This document shows, one piece after another, positions 10,959 to 22,866 of a stretch of 64,000 nt of DNA. Position 1 is the first letter of the stretch. Every line of letters starts with the position of its first letter. Location: contig NW_027469359.1 in assembly GCF_051020765.1 (NCBI RefSeq), positions 122,928-186,927 of the forward strand. Reading direction: 5' to 3'. Origin of the DNA: Lasioglossum baleicum (taxonomy: Eukaryota > Arthropoda > Insecta > Hymenoptera > Halictidae). The notes beneath the pieces were generated by a model. That model made no database searches, was not told where the DNA came from, and was given only the letters and a program-made list of their open reading frames with translations. The translations under genes were made by a program, and so were the position numbers.

Positions 10959-11570
10959 GCTAGTCGAGCAAAAACACGTGCGAGAGGATGCATCCCGCAG
11001 GCTAGTCGAGCAAAAACACGTGCGAGAGGATGCATCCCGCAGGCTAGTCGAGTAAAACACGTGCGTGAGGATGCATCCCGCAGGCTAGTCGAATAAAAAC
11101 ACGGGCGAGAGGATGCATCCCGCAGGCTAGTCGCGTAAAAACACGTGCGAGAGGATGCATCCCGCAGGCTAGTCGAGTAAAAACACGTGCGGGAGGATGC
11201 ATCCCGCAGGCTAGTCGAGTAAAACACGTGTGAGAGGATGCATCCCGCAGGCTAGTCGAGCAAAAACACGTGCGAGAGGATGCATCCCGCAGGCTAGTCG
11301 AGCAAAAACACGTGCGAGAGGATGCATCCCGCAGGCTAGTCGAGTAAAAACACGTGCGACAGGATGCTTCCCGCAGGCTAGTCGAGTAAAAACACGTGCG
11401 AGAGGATGCTTCCCGCAGGCTAGTCGAGTAAAAACACGTGCGAGAGGATGCATCCCGCAGGCTAGTCGAGTAAAAACACGTGCGAGAGGATGCGTCCCGC
11501 AGGCTAGTCCAGTAAAAACACGTGCGAGAGGATGCATCCCGCAGGCTAGTCGAGTAAAAACACGTGCGAG

Positions 11571-11637
11571 GTTTTGTGGGATGCGCATGCGCAGGTTTTT
11601 TGGGATGCGCATGCGCAGATTTTTTGGGATGCGCATG
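11571..11637 (+). repeat. 24-mer cassette, type D, 3 units
   Basis: Last type D cassette of the window; this type is confined to 3059-11637. The C-to-D gap is 703 bp, as in both 2,002-bp blocks. Confidence 0.92.
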
Positions 11638-12501
11638 GCTAGTCGAGCAAAAACACGTGCGAGAGGATGCATCCCGCAGGCTAGTTGAGCAAAAACACGT
11701 GCGAGAGGATGCATCCCGCAGGCTAGTCGAGTAAAACACGTGCGTGAGGATGCATCCCGCAGGCTAGTCGAATAAAAACACGGGCGAGAGGATGCATCCC
11801 GCAGGCTAGTCGCGTAAAAACACGTGCGAGAGGATGCATCCCGCAGGCTAGTCGAGTAAAAACACGTGCGGGAGGATGCATCCCGCAGGCTAGTCGAGTA
11901 AAACACGTGTGAGAGGATGCATCCCGCAGGCTAGTCGAGCAAAAACACGTGCGAGAGGATGCATCCCGCAGGCTAGTCGAGCAAAAACACGTGCGAGAGG
12001 ATGCATCCCGCAGGCTAGTCGAGTAAAAACACGTGCGACAGGATGCTTCCCGCAGGCTAGTCGAGTAAAAACACGTGCGAGAGGATGCTTCCCGCAGGCT
12101 AGTCGAGTAAAAACACGTGCGAGAGGATGTATCCCGCAGGCTAGTCGAGTAAAAACACGTGCGGGAGGATGCATCCCGCAGGCTAGTCGAGCAAAAACAC
12201 GTGCGAGAGGATGCATGCCGCAGGCTAGTCGAGCAAAAACACGTGCGAGAGGATGCATCCCACAGGCCAGTCGAGTAAAAACACGTGCGAGAGGAAGCAT
12301 CCCGCAGGCTAGTCGAGTAAAAACACGTGCGAGAGGATACATCCCGCAGGCTAGTCGAGTAAAAACACGTGCGAGAGGATGCATCCCGCAGGCTAGTCGA
12401 GTAAAAACACGTGCGAGAGGATGCATCCCGCAGGCTAGTCCAGTAAAAACACGTGCGAGAGGATGCATCCCGCAGGCTAGTCGAGTAAAAACACGTGCGA
12501 G

Positions 12502-12568
12502 GTTTTGTGGGATGCGCATGCGCAGGTTTTTTGGGATGCGCATGCGCAGGTTTTTTGGGATGCGCATG
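12502..12568 (+). repeat. 24-mer cassette, type E, 3 units
   Basis: Plain three-unit cassette with two perfect dyads. It occupies the slot of a type A cassette but lacks the GCGAAG unit. The gap from the previous cassette is 931 bp. Confidence 0.92.
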
Positions 12569-13600
12569 GCTAGTCGAGCAAAAACACGTGCGAGAGGATG
12601 CATCCCGCAGGCTAGTCGAGCAAAAACACGTGCGAGAGGATGCATCCCGCAGGCTAGTCGAGTAAAACACGTGCGTGAGGATGCATCCCGCAGGCTAGTC
12701 GAATAAAAACACGTGCGAGAGGATACATCCCGCAGGCTAGTCGAGTAAAAACACGTGCGAGAGGATGCATCCCGCAGGCTAGTCGAGTGAAAACACGTGC
12801 GGGAGGATGCATCCCACAGGCTAGTCGAGTAAAAACACGTGCGAGAGGATACATCCCGCAGGCTAGTCGAGTAAAAACACGGGCGAGAGGATGCATCCCG
12901 CAGGCTAGTCGAGTAAAAACACGTGCGGGAGGATGCATCCCGCAGGCTAGTCGAGTAAAAACACGTGCGAGAGGATGCATCCTGCAGGCTAGACGAGTAA
13001 AACACGTGCGAGAGGATGCATCCCGCAGGCTAGTCGAGCAAAAACACGTGCGAGAGGATGCATCCCGCAGGCTAGTCGAGCAAAAACACGTGCGAGAGGA
13101 TGCATCCCGCAGGCTAGTCGAGTAAAAACACGTGCGAGAGGATGCTTCCCGCAGGCTAGTCGAGTAAAAACACGTGCGAGAGGATGCTTCCCGCAGGCTA
13201 GTCGAGTAAAAACACGTGCGAGAGGATGCATCCCGCAGGCTAGTCGAGTAAAAACACGTGCGGGAGGATGCATCCCGCAGGCTAGTCGAGCAAAAACACG
13301 TGCGAGAGGATGCATCCCGCAGGCTAGTCGAGCAAAAACACGTGCGAGAGGATGCATCCCGCAGGCCAGTCGAGTAAAAACACGTGCGAGAGGATGCATC
13401 CCGCAGGCTAGTCGAGTAAAAACACGTGCGAGAGGATACATCCCGCATTCTAGTCGAGTAAAAACACGTGCGAGAGGATGCATCCCGCAGGCTAGTCGAG
13501 TAAAAACACGTGCGAGAGGATGCATCCCGCAGGCTAGTCCAGTAAAAACACGTGCGAGAGGATGCATCCCGCAGGCTAGTCGAGTAAAAACACGTGCGAG

Positions 13601-13691
13601 GTTTTGTGGGATGCGCTTGCGCAGGTTTTGTGGGATGCGCATGCGCAGGTTTTTTGGGATGCGCATGCGCAGTTTTTTTGGGATGCGCATG
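13601..13691 (+). repeat. 24-mer cassette, type C variant, 4 units
   Basis: The first dyad reads TGCGCTTGCGCA (A to T at its centre), leaving two perfect dyads. Confidence 0.92.
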
Positions 13692-14555
13692 GCTAGTCGA
13701 GCAAAAACACGTGCGAGAGGATGCATCCCGCAGGCTAGTCGAGCAAAAACACGTGCGAGAGGATGCATCCCGCAGGCTAGTCGAGTAAAACACGTGCGTG
13801 AGGATGCATCCCGCAGGCTAGTCGAATAAAAACACGGGCGAGAGGATGCATCCCGCAGGCTAGTCGCGTAAAAACACGTGCGAGAGGATGCATCCCGCAG
13901 GCTAGTCGAGTAAAAACACGTGCGGGAGGATGCAACCCGCAGGCTAGTCGAGTAAAACACGTGTGAGAGGATGCATCCCGCAGGCTAGTCGAGCAAAAAC
14001 ACGTGCGAGAGGATGCATCCCGCAGGCTAGTCGAGCAAAAACACGTGCGAGAGGATGCATCCCGCAGGCTAGTCGAGTAAAAACACGTGCGACAGGATGC
14101 TTCCCGCAGGCTAGTCGAGTAAAAACACGTGCGAGAGGATGCTTCCCGCAGGCTAGTCGAGTAAAAACACGTGCGAGAGGATGCATCCCGCAGGCTAGTC
14201 GAGTAAAAACACGTGCGGGAGGATGCATCCCGCAGGCTAGTCGAGCAAAAACACGTGCGAGAGGATGCATCCCGCAGGCTAGTCGAGCAAAAACACGTGC
14301 GAGAGGATGCATCCCGCAGGCCAGTCGAGTAAAAACACGTGCGAGAGGATGCATCCCGCAGGCTAGTCGAGTAAAAACACGTGCGAGAGGATACATCCCG
14401 CAGGCTAGTCGAGTAAAAACACGTGCGAGAGGATGCATCCCGCAGGCTAGTCGAGTAAAAATACGTGCGAGAGGATGCATCCCGCAGGCTAGTCCAGTAA
14501 AAACACGTGCGAGAGGATGCATCCCGCAGGCTAGTCGAGTAAAAACACGTGCGAG

Positions 14556-14646
14556 GTTTTGTGGGATGCGCATGCGAAGGTTTTGTGGGATGCGCATGCG
14601 CAGGTTTTTTGGGATGCGCATGCGCAGGTTTTTTGGGATGCGCATG
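14556..14646 (+). repeat. 24-mer cassette, type A, 4 units
   Basis: Followed by only one GAGC monomer and then a GTCCAG monomer, unlike most cassettes. This opens the four-copy 1.5-kb block. Confidence 0.92.
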
Positions 14647-16014
14647 GCTAGTCGAGCAAAAACACGTGCGAGAGGATGCATCCCGCAGGCTAGTCCAGTA
14701 AAAACACGTGCGAGAGGATGCATCCCGCAGGCTAGTCGAGCAAAAACACGTGCGAGAGGATGCATCCCGCAGGCTAGTCGAGCTAAAACACGTGCGAGAG
14801 GATGCATCCCGCAGGCTAGTCGAGCAAAAACACGTGCGAGATGATGCATCCCGCAGGCTAGTCGAGCAAAAACACGTGCGAGATGATGCATCCCGCAGGC
14901 TAGTCGAGTAAAAACACGTGCGAGAGGATACATCCCGCAGGCTAGTCGAGTAAAAACACGGGCGAGAGGATGCATCCCGCAGGCTAGTCGAGTAAAAACA
15001 CGTGCGGGAGGATGCATCCCGCAGGCTAGTCGAGTAAAAACACGTGCGAGAGGATGCATCCTGCAGGCTAGTCGAGTAAAACACGTGCGAGAGGATGCAT
15101 CCCGCAGGCTAGTCGAGCAAAAACACGTGCGAGAGGATGCATCCCGCAGGCTAGTCGAGCAAAAACACGTGCGAGAGGATGCATCCCGCAGGCTAGTCGA
15201 GTAAAAACACGTGCGAGAGGATGCTTCCCGCAGGCTAGTCGAGTAAAAACACGTGCGAGAGGATGCTTCCCGCAGGCTAGTCGAGTAAAAACACGTGCGA
15301 GAGGATGCATCCCGTAGGCTAGTCGAGTAAAAACACGTGCGGGAGGATGCATCCCGCAGGCTAGTCGAGCAAAAACACGTGCGAGAGGATGCATCCCGCA
15401 GGCTAGTCGAGTAAAACACGTGTGAGAGGATGCATCCCGCAGGCTAGTCGAGCAAAAACACGTGCGAGAGGATGCATCCCGCAGGCTAGTCGAGCAAAAA
15501 CACGTGCGAGAGGATGCATCCCGCAGGCTAGTCGAGTAAAAACACGTGCGACAGGATGCTTCCCGCAGGCTAGTCGAGTAAAAACACGTGCGAGAGGATG
15601 CTTCCCCCAGGCTAGTCGAGTAAAAACACGTGCGAGAGGATGCATCCCGCAGGCTAGTCGAGTAAAAACACGTGCGGGAGGATGCATCCCGCAGGCTAGT
15701 CGAGCAAAAACACGTGCGAGAGGATGCATCCCGCAGGCTAGTCGAGCAAAAACACGTGCGAGAGGATGCATCCCGCAGGCCAGTCGAGTAAAAACACGTG
15801 CGAGAGGATGCATCCCGCAGGCTAGTCGAGTAAAAACACGTGCGAGAGGATACATCCCGCAGGCTAGTCGAGTAAAAACAGGTGCGAGAGGATGCATCCC
15901 GCAGGCTAGTCGAGTAAAAATACGTGCGAGAGGATGCATCCCGCAGGCTAGTCCAGTAAAAACACGTGCGAGAGGATGCATCCCGCAGGCTAGTCGAGTA
16001 AAAACACGTGCGAG
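14556..16014 (+). repeat. 1.5-kb higher-order block, copy 1 (1,459 bp)
   Basis: Runs from one type A cassette to the next. Inside are two successive GAGATGATGC monomers (near 14841 and 14883), a CATCCTGCAGG monomer followed by a 41-mer, and later a GCTTCCCCCAGG monomer. The same order recurs at 19527, 28785 and 36092. Confidence 0.85.
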
Positions 16015-16105
16015 GTTTTGTGGGATGCGCATGCGAAGGTTTTGTGGGATGCGCATGCGCAGGTTTTTTGGGATGCGCATGCGCAGGTTTTTTGGGATGC
16101 GCATG
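16015..16105 (+). repeat. 24-mer cassette, type A, 4 units
   Basis: First member of an A-B pair whose starts are exactly 410 bp apart, a spacing that recurs throughout 16-54 kb. Confidence 0.92.
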
Positions 16106-16424
16106 GCTAGTCGAGCAAAAACACGTGCGAGAGGATGCATCCCGCAGGCTAGTCGAGCAAAAACACGTGCGAGAGGATGCATCCCGCAGGCTAGTCGAGT
16201 AAAACACGTGCGTGAGGATGCATCCCGCAGGCTAGTCGAATAAAAACACGTGCGAGAGGATACATCCCGCAGGCTAGTCGAGTAAAAACACGTGCGGGAG
16301 GATGCATCCCGCAGGCTAGTCGAGTGAAAACACGTGCGGGAGGATGCATCCCGCAGGCTAGTCGAGTAAAAACACGTGCGAGGGGATGTATCCCGCCGGC
16401 TAGTCGAGTAAAAACACGTGCGAG

Positions 16425-16515
16425 GTTTTGTGGGATGCGTATGCGCAGGTTTTGTGGGATGCGCATGCGCAGGTTTTTTGGGATGCGCATGCGCAGGTTT
16501 TTTGGGACGCGCATA
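16425..16515 (+). repeat. 24-mer cassette, type B, 4 units
   Basis: Type B is defined by GCGTATGCG in unit 1 and by GGGACGCGCATAGCTAGTGGAG at its end (GACGCG, CATAG and GTGGAG replace GATGCG, CATGG and GTCGAG). It is preceded by a CCCGCCGG monomer. Two perfect dyads. Confidence 0.92.
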
Positions 16516-16793
16516 GCTAGTGGAGCAAAAACACGTGCGAGAGGATGCATCCCGCAGGCTAGTCGAGCAAAAACACGTGCGAGAGGATGCATCCCGCAGG
16601 CTAGTCGAGTAAAAACACGTGCGAGAGGATACATCCCGCAGGCTAGTCGAGTAAAAACACGTGCGAGAGGATGCATCCCGCAGGCTAGTCGAGTAAAAAG
16701 ACGTGCGAGAGGATGCATCCCGCAGGCTAGTCGAGCAAAAACACGTGCGAGAGGATGCATCCCGCAGGCTAGTCGAGTAAAAACACGTGCGAG

Positions 16794-16884
16794 GTTTTGT
16801 GGGATGCGCATGCGCAGGTTTTGTGGGATGCGCATGCGCAGGTTTTTTGGGATGCGCATGCGCAGGTTTTTTGGGATGCGCATG
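16794..16884 (+). repeat. 24-mer cassette, type F, 4 units
   Basis: Type F is the plain four-unit form with three perfect dyads and no diagnostic change. Three GAGC monomers follow, instead of the usual two. Confidence 0.92.
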
Positions 16885-17498
16885 GCTAGTCGAGCAAAAA
16901 CACGTGCGAGAGGATGCATCCCGCAGGCTAGTCGAGCAAAAACACGTGCGAGAGGATGCATCCCGCAGGCTAGTCGAGCAAAAACACGTGCGAGAGGATG
17001 CATCCCGCAGGCTAGTCGAGTAAAAACACGTGCGAGAGGATGCTTCCCGCAGGCTAGTCGAGTAAAAACACGTGCGAGAGGATGCTTCCCGCAGGCTAGT
17101 CGAGTAAAAACACGTGCGAGAGGATGCATCCCGCAGGCTAGTCGAGTAAAAACACGTGCGGGAGGATGCATCCCGCAGGCTAGTCGAGCAAAAACACGTG
17201 CGAGAGGATGCATCCCGCAGGCTAGTCGAGCAAAAACACGTGCGAGAGGATGCATCCCGCAGGCCAGTCGAGTAAAAACACGTGCGAGAGGATGCATCCC
17301 GCAGGCTAGTCGAGTAAAAACACGTGCGAGAGGATACATCCCGCAGGCTAGTCGAGTAAAAACACGTGCGAGAGGATGCATCCCGCAGGCTAGTCGAGTA
17401 AAAACACGTGCGAGAGGATGCATCCCGCAGGCTAGTCCAGTAAAAACACGTGCGAGAGGATGCATCCCGCAGGCTAGTCGAGTAAAAACACGTGCGAG

Positions 17499-17589
17499 GT
17501 TTTGTGGGATGCGCATGCGCAGGTTTTGTGGGATGCGCATGCGCAGGTTTTTTGGGATGCGCATGCGCAGTTTTTTTGGGATGCGCATG
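17499..17589 (+). repeat. 24-mer cassette, type C, 4 units
   Basis: Only type C cassette between 13.7 and 39.1 kb. The GTGCGTGAGG 41-mer after it is followed by ATTCATCC, a private change. Confidence 0.92.
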
Positions 17590-18453
17590 GCTAGTCGAGC
17601 AAAAACACGTGCGAGAGGATGCATCCCGCAGGCTAGTCGAGCAAAAACACGTGCGAGAGGATGCATCCCGCAGGCTAGTCGAGTAAAACACGTGCGTGAG
17701 GATTCATCCCGCAGGCTAGTCGAATAAAAACACGGGCGAGAGGATGCATCCCGCAGGCTAGTCGCGTAAAAACACGTGCGAGAGGATGCATCCCGCAGGC
17801 TAGTCGAGTAAAAACACGTGCGGGAGGATGCATCCCGCAGGCTAGTCGAGTAAAACACGTGTGAGAGGATGCATCCCGCAGGCTAGTCGAGCAAAAACAC
17901 GTGCGAGAGGATGCATCCCGCAGGCTAGTCGAGCAAAAACACGTGCGAGAGGATGCATCCCGCAGGCTAGTCGAGTAAAAACACGTGCGACAGGATGCTT
18001 CCCGCAGGCTAGTCGAGTAAAAACACGTGCGAGAGGATGCTTCCCGCAGGCTAGTCGAGTAAAAACACGTGCGAGAGGATGCATCCCGCAGGCTAGTCGA
18101 GTAAAAACACGTGCGGGAGGATGCATCCCGCAGGCTAGTCGAGCAAAAACACGTGCGAGAGGATGCATCCCGCAGGCTAGTCGAGCAAAAACACGTGCGA
18201 GAGGATGCATCCCGCAGGCCAGTCGAGTAAAAACACGTGCGAGAGGATGCATCCCGCAGGCTAGTCGAGTAAAAACACGTGCGAGAGGATACATCCCGCA
18301 GGCTAGTCGAGTAAAAACACGTGCGAGAGGATGCATCCCGCAGGCTAGTCGAGTAAAAACACGTGCGAGAGGATGCATCCCGCAGGCTAGTCCAGTAAAA
18401 ACACGTGCGAGAGGATGCATCCCGCAGGCTAGTCGAGTAAAAACACGTGCGAG

Positions 18454-18544
18454 GTTTTGTGGGATGCGCATGCGAAGGTTTTGTGGGATGCGCATGCGCA
18501 GGTTTTTTGGGATGCGCATGCGCAGGTTTTTTGGGATGCGCATG
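18454..18544 (+). repeat. 24-mer cassette, type A, 4 units
   Basis: Member of the A-B pair with 18864 (410 bp). Confidence 0.92.
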
Positions 18545-18863
18545 GCTAGTCGAGCAAAAACACGTGCGAGAGGATGCATCCCGCAGGCTAGTCGAGCAAA
18601 AACACGTGCGAGAGGATGCATCCCGCAGGCTAGTCGAGTAAAACACGTGCGTGAGGATGCATCCCGCAGGCTAGTCGAATAAAAACACGTGCGAGAGGAT
18701 ACATCCCGCAGGCTAGTCGAGTAAAAACACGTGCGAGAGGATGCATCCCGCAGGCTAGTCGAGTGAAAACACGTGCGGGAGGATGCATCCCGCAGGCTAG
18801 TCGAGTAAAAACACGTGCGAGAGGATGCATCCCGCCGGCTAGTCGAGTAAAAACACGTGCGAG

Positions 18864-18954
18864 GTTTTGTGGGATGCGTATGCGCAGGTTTTGTGGGATG
18901 CGCATGCGCAGGTTTTTTGGGATGCGCATGCGCAGGTTTTTTGGGACGCGCATA
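18864..18954 (+). repeat. 24-mer cassette, type B, 4 units
   Basis: Partner of the 18454 cassette; two perfect dyads. Confidence 0.92.
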
Positions 18955-19526
18955 GCTAGTGGAGCAAAAACACGTGCGAGAGGATGCATCCCGCAGGCTA
19001 GTCGAGCAAAAACACGTGCGAGAGGATGCATCCCGCAGGCTAGTCGAGTAAAAACACGTGCGACAGGATGCTTCCCGCAGGCTAGTCGAGTAAAAACACG
19101 TGCGAGAGGATGCTTCCCGCAGGCTAGTCGAGTAAAAACACGTGCGAGAGGATGCATCCCGCAGGCTAGTCGAGTAAAAACACGTGCGGGAGGATGCATC
19201 CCGCAGGCTAGTCGAGCAAAAACACGTGCGAGAGGATGCATCCCGCAGGCTAGTCGAGCAAAAACACGTGCGAGAGGATGCATCCCGCAGGCCAGTCGAG
19301 TAAAAACACGTGCGAGAGGATGCATCCCGCAGGCTAGTCGAGTAAAAACACGTGCGAGAGGATACATCCCGCAGGCTAGTCGAGTAAAAACACGTGCGAG
19401 AGGATGCATCCCGCAGGCTAGTCGAGTAAAAATACGTGCGAGAGGATGCATCCCGCAGGCTAGTCCAGTAAAAACACGTGCGAGAGGATGCATCCCGCAG
19501 GCTAGTCGAGTAAAAACACGTGCGAG

Positions 19527-19617
19527 GTTTTGTGGGATGCGCATGCGAAGGTTTTGTGGGATGCGCATGCGCAGGTTTTTTGGGATGCGCATGCGCAGGT
19601 TTTTTGGGATGCGCATG
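19527..19617 (+). repeat. 24-mer cassette, type A, 4 units
   Basis: Opens the second copy of the 1.5-kb block; one GAGC monomer then GTCCAG follow, as at 14556. Confidence 0.92.
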
Positions 19618-21027
19618 GCTAGTCGAGCAAAAACACGTGCGAGAGGATGCATCCCGCAGGCTAGTCCAGTAAAAACACGTGCGAGAGGATGCATCCCGCA
19701 GGCTAGTCGAGCAAAAACACGTGCGAGAGGATGCATCCCGCAGGCTAGTCGAGCAAAAACACGTGCGAGAGGATGCATCCCGCAGGCTAGTCGAGCAAAA
19801 ACACGTGCGAGATGATGCATCCCGCAGGCTAGTCGAGCAAAAACACGTGCGAGATGATGCATCCCGCAGGCTAGTCGAGTAAAAACACGTGCGAGAGGAT
19901 ACATCCCGCAGGCTAGTCGAGTAAAAACACGGGCGAGAGGATGCATCCCGCAGGCTAGTCGAGTAAAAACACGTGCGGGAGGATGCATCCCGCAGGCTAG
20001 TCGAGTAAAAACACGTGCGGGAGGATGCATCCCGCAGGCTAGTCGAGTAAAAACACGTGCGAGAGGATGCATCCTGCAGGCTAGTCGAGTAAAACACGTG
20101 CGAGAGGATGCATCCCGCAGGCTAGTCGAGCAAAAACACGTGCGAGAGGATGCATCCCGCAGGCTAGTCGAGCAAAAACACGTGCGAGAGGATGCATCCC
20201 GCAGGCTAGTCGAGTAAAAACACGTGCGAGAGGATGCTTCCCGCAGGCTAGTCGAGTAAAAACACGTGCGAGAGGATGCTTCCCGCAGGCTAGTCGAGTA
20301 AAAACACGTGCGAGAGGATGCATCCCGCAGGCTAGTCGAGTAAAAACACGTGCGGGAGGATGCATCCCGCAGGCTAGTCGAGCAAAAACACGTGCGAGAG
20401 GATGCATCCCGCAGGCTAGTCGAGTAAAACACGTGTGAGAGGATGCATCCCGCAGGCTAGTCGAGCAAAAACACGTGCGAGAGGATGCATCCCGCAGGCT
20501 AGTCGAGCAAAAACACGTGCGAGAGGATGCATCCCGCAGGCTAGTCGAGTAAAAACACGTGCGACAGGATGCTTCCCGCAGGCTAGTCGAGTAAAAACAC
20601 GTGCGAGAGGATGCTTCCCCCAGGCTAGTCGAGTAAAAACACGTGCGAGAGGATGCATCCCGCAGGCTAGTCGAGTAAAAACACGTGCGGGAGGATGCAT
20701 CCCGCAGGCTAGTCGAGCAAAAACACGTGCGAGAGGATGCATCCCGCAGGCTAGTCGAGCAAAAACACGTGCGAGAGGATGCATCCCGCAGGCCAGTCGA
20801 GTAAAAACACGTGCGAGAGGATGCATCCCGCAGGCTAGTCGAGTAAAAACACGTGCGAGAGGATACATCCCGCAGGCTAGTCGAGTAAAAACACGTGCGA
20901 GAGGATGCATCCCGCAGGCTAGTCGAGTAAAAATACGTGCGAGAGGATGCATCCCGCAGGCTAGTCCAGTAAAAACACGTGCGAGAGGATGCATCCCGCA
21001 GGCTAGTCGAGTAAAAACACGTGCGAG
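19527..21027 (+). repeat. 1.5-kb higher-order block, copy 2 (1,501 bp)
   Basis: Same order as copy 1, with the paired GATGATG monomers near 19811 and 19853. It is 42 bp longer, explained by one extra GCGGGAGG monomer near 19975-20020. Confidence 0.85.
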
Positions 21028-21118
21028 GTTTTGTGGGATGCGCATGCGAAGGTTTTGTGGGATGCGCATGCGCAGGTTTTTTGGGATGCGCATGCGCAGG
21101 TTTTTTGGGATGCGCATG
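21028..21118 (+). repeat. 24-mer cassette, type A, 4 units
   Basis: Pairs with the five-unit cassette 410 bp downstream. Confidence 0.92.
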
Positions 21119-21437
21119 GCTAGTCGAGCAAAAACACGTGCGAGAGGATGCATCCCGCAGGCTAGTCGAGCAAAAACACGTGCGAGAGGATGCATCCCGC
21201 AGGCTAGTCGAGTAAAACACGTGCGTGAGGATGCATCCCGCAGGCTAGTCGAATAAAAACACGTGCGAGAGGATACATCCCGCAGGCTAGTCGAGTAAAA
21301 ACACGTGCGGGAGGATGCATCCCGCAGGCTAGTCGAGTGAAAACACGTGCGGGAGGATGCATCCCGCAGGCTAGTCGAGTAAAAACACGTGCGAGGGGAT
21401 GTATCCCGCCGGCTAGTCGAGTAAAAACACGTGCGAG

Positions 21438-21552
21438 GTTTTGTGGGATGCGTATGCGCAGGTTTTGTGGGATGCGCATGCGCAGGTTTTTTGGGATGCG
21501 CATGCGCAGGTTTTTTGGGATGCGCATGCGCAGGTTTTTTGGGATGCGCATG
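21438..21552 (+). repeat. 24-mer cassette, B/F hybrid, 5 units
   Basis: It begins like type B (GCGTATGCG, after a CCCGCCGG monomer) but ends GGGATGCGCATGGCTAGTCG like type A or F, with one extra unit. Three perfect dyads. A recombinant between two cassettes, out of register by one unit, would give this. Confidence 0.9.
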
Positions 21553-21912
21553 GCTAGTCGAGCAAAAACACGTGCGAGAGGATGCATCCCGCAGGCTAGT
21601 CGAGTAAAAACACGTGTGGGAGGATGCATCCCGCAGGCTAGTCGAGTAAAACACGTGCGAGAGGATGCATCCCGCAGGCTAGTCGAGCAAAAACACGTGC
21701 GAGAGGATGCATCCCGCAGGCTAGTCGAGTAAAAACACGTGTGGGAGGATGCATCCCGCAGGCTAGTCGAGTAAAACACGTGCGAGAGGATGCATCCCGC
21801 AGGCTAGTCGAGCAAAAACACGTGCGAGGGGATGCATCCCGCAGGCTAGTCCAGTAAAAACACGTGCGAGAGGATGCATCCCGCAGGCTAGTCGAGTAAA
21901 AACACGTGCGAG

Positions 21913-22003
21913 GTTTTGTGGGATGCGCATGCGAAGGTTTTGTGGGATGCGCATGCGCAGGTTTTTTGGGATGCGCATGCGCAGGTTTTTTGGGATGCGC
22001 ATG
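21913..22003 (+). repeat. 24-mer cassette, type A, 4 units
   Basis: Followed by one GAGC monomer, then ACACGTGTGGGAGG and a 41-mer. Confidence 0.92.
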
Positions 22004-22532
22004 GCTAGTCGAGCAAAAACACGTGCGAGAGGATGCATCCCGCAGGCTAGTCGAGTAAAAACACGTGTGGGAGGATGCATCCCGCAGGCTAGTCGAGTAA
22101 AACACGTGCGAGAGGATGCATCCCGCAGGCTAGTCGAGCAAAAACACGTGCGAGAGGATGCATCCCGCAGGCTAGTCGAGCAAAAACACGTGCGAGAGGA
22201 TGCATTCCGCAGGCTAGTCGAGTAAAAACACGTGCGAGAGGATGCATCCCGCAGGCCAGTCGAGTAAAAACACGTGCGAGAGGATGCATCCCGCAGGCCA
22301 GTCGAGTAAAAACACGTGCGAGAGGATGCATCCCGCAGGCTAGTCGAGTAAAAACACGTGCGAGAGGATACATCCCGCAGGCTAGTCGAGTAAAAACACG
22401 TGCGAGAGGATGCATCCCGCAGGCTAGTCGAGTAAAAACACGTGCGAGAGGATGCATCCCGCAGGCTAGTCCAGTAAAAACACGTGCGAGAGGATGCATC
22501 CCGCAGGCTAGTCGAGTAAAAACACGTGCGAG

Positions 22533-22623
22533 GTTTTGTGGGATGCGCATGCGAAGGTTTTGTGGGATGCGCATGCGCAGGTTTTTTGGGATGCGCATGC
22601 GCAGGTTTTTTGGGATGCGCATG
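22533..22623 (+). repeat. 24-mer cassette, type A, 4 units
   Basis: Pairs with the B cassette only 243 bp away. The loss of 167 bp from the 410-bp spacing equals three 42-mers plus one 41-mer. Confidence 0.92.
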
Positions 22624-22775
22624 GCTAGTCGAGCAAAAACACGTGCGAGAGGATGCATCCCGCAGGCTAGTCGAGCAAAAACACGTGCGAGAGGATGCAT
22701 CCCGCAGGCTAGTCGAGTAAAAACACGTGCGAGAGGATGCATCCCGCCGGCTAGTCGAGTAAAAACACGTGCGAG

Positions 22776-22866
22776 GTTTTGTGGGATGCGTATGCGCAGG
22801 TTTTGTGGGATGCGCATGCGCAGGTTTTTTGGGATGCGCATGCGCAGGTTTTTTGGGACGCGCATA
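22776..22866 (+). repeat. 24-mer cassette, type B, 4 units
   Basis: Short-spaced (243 bp) B partner of 22533. Confidence 0.92.

Larger units (their letters stand above)
9566..11190 (+). repeat. Higher-order block, 2,171-bp period, copy 2
   Basis: Matches 7395-9019 in the order of all monomer variants and cassettes (10374 A, 10868 C). I found no difference by eye across the shared part. Confidence 0.82.
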
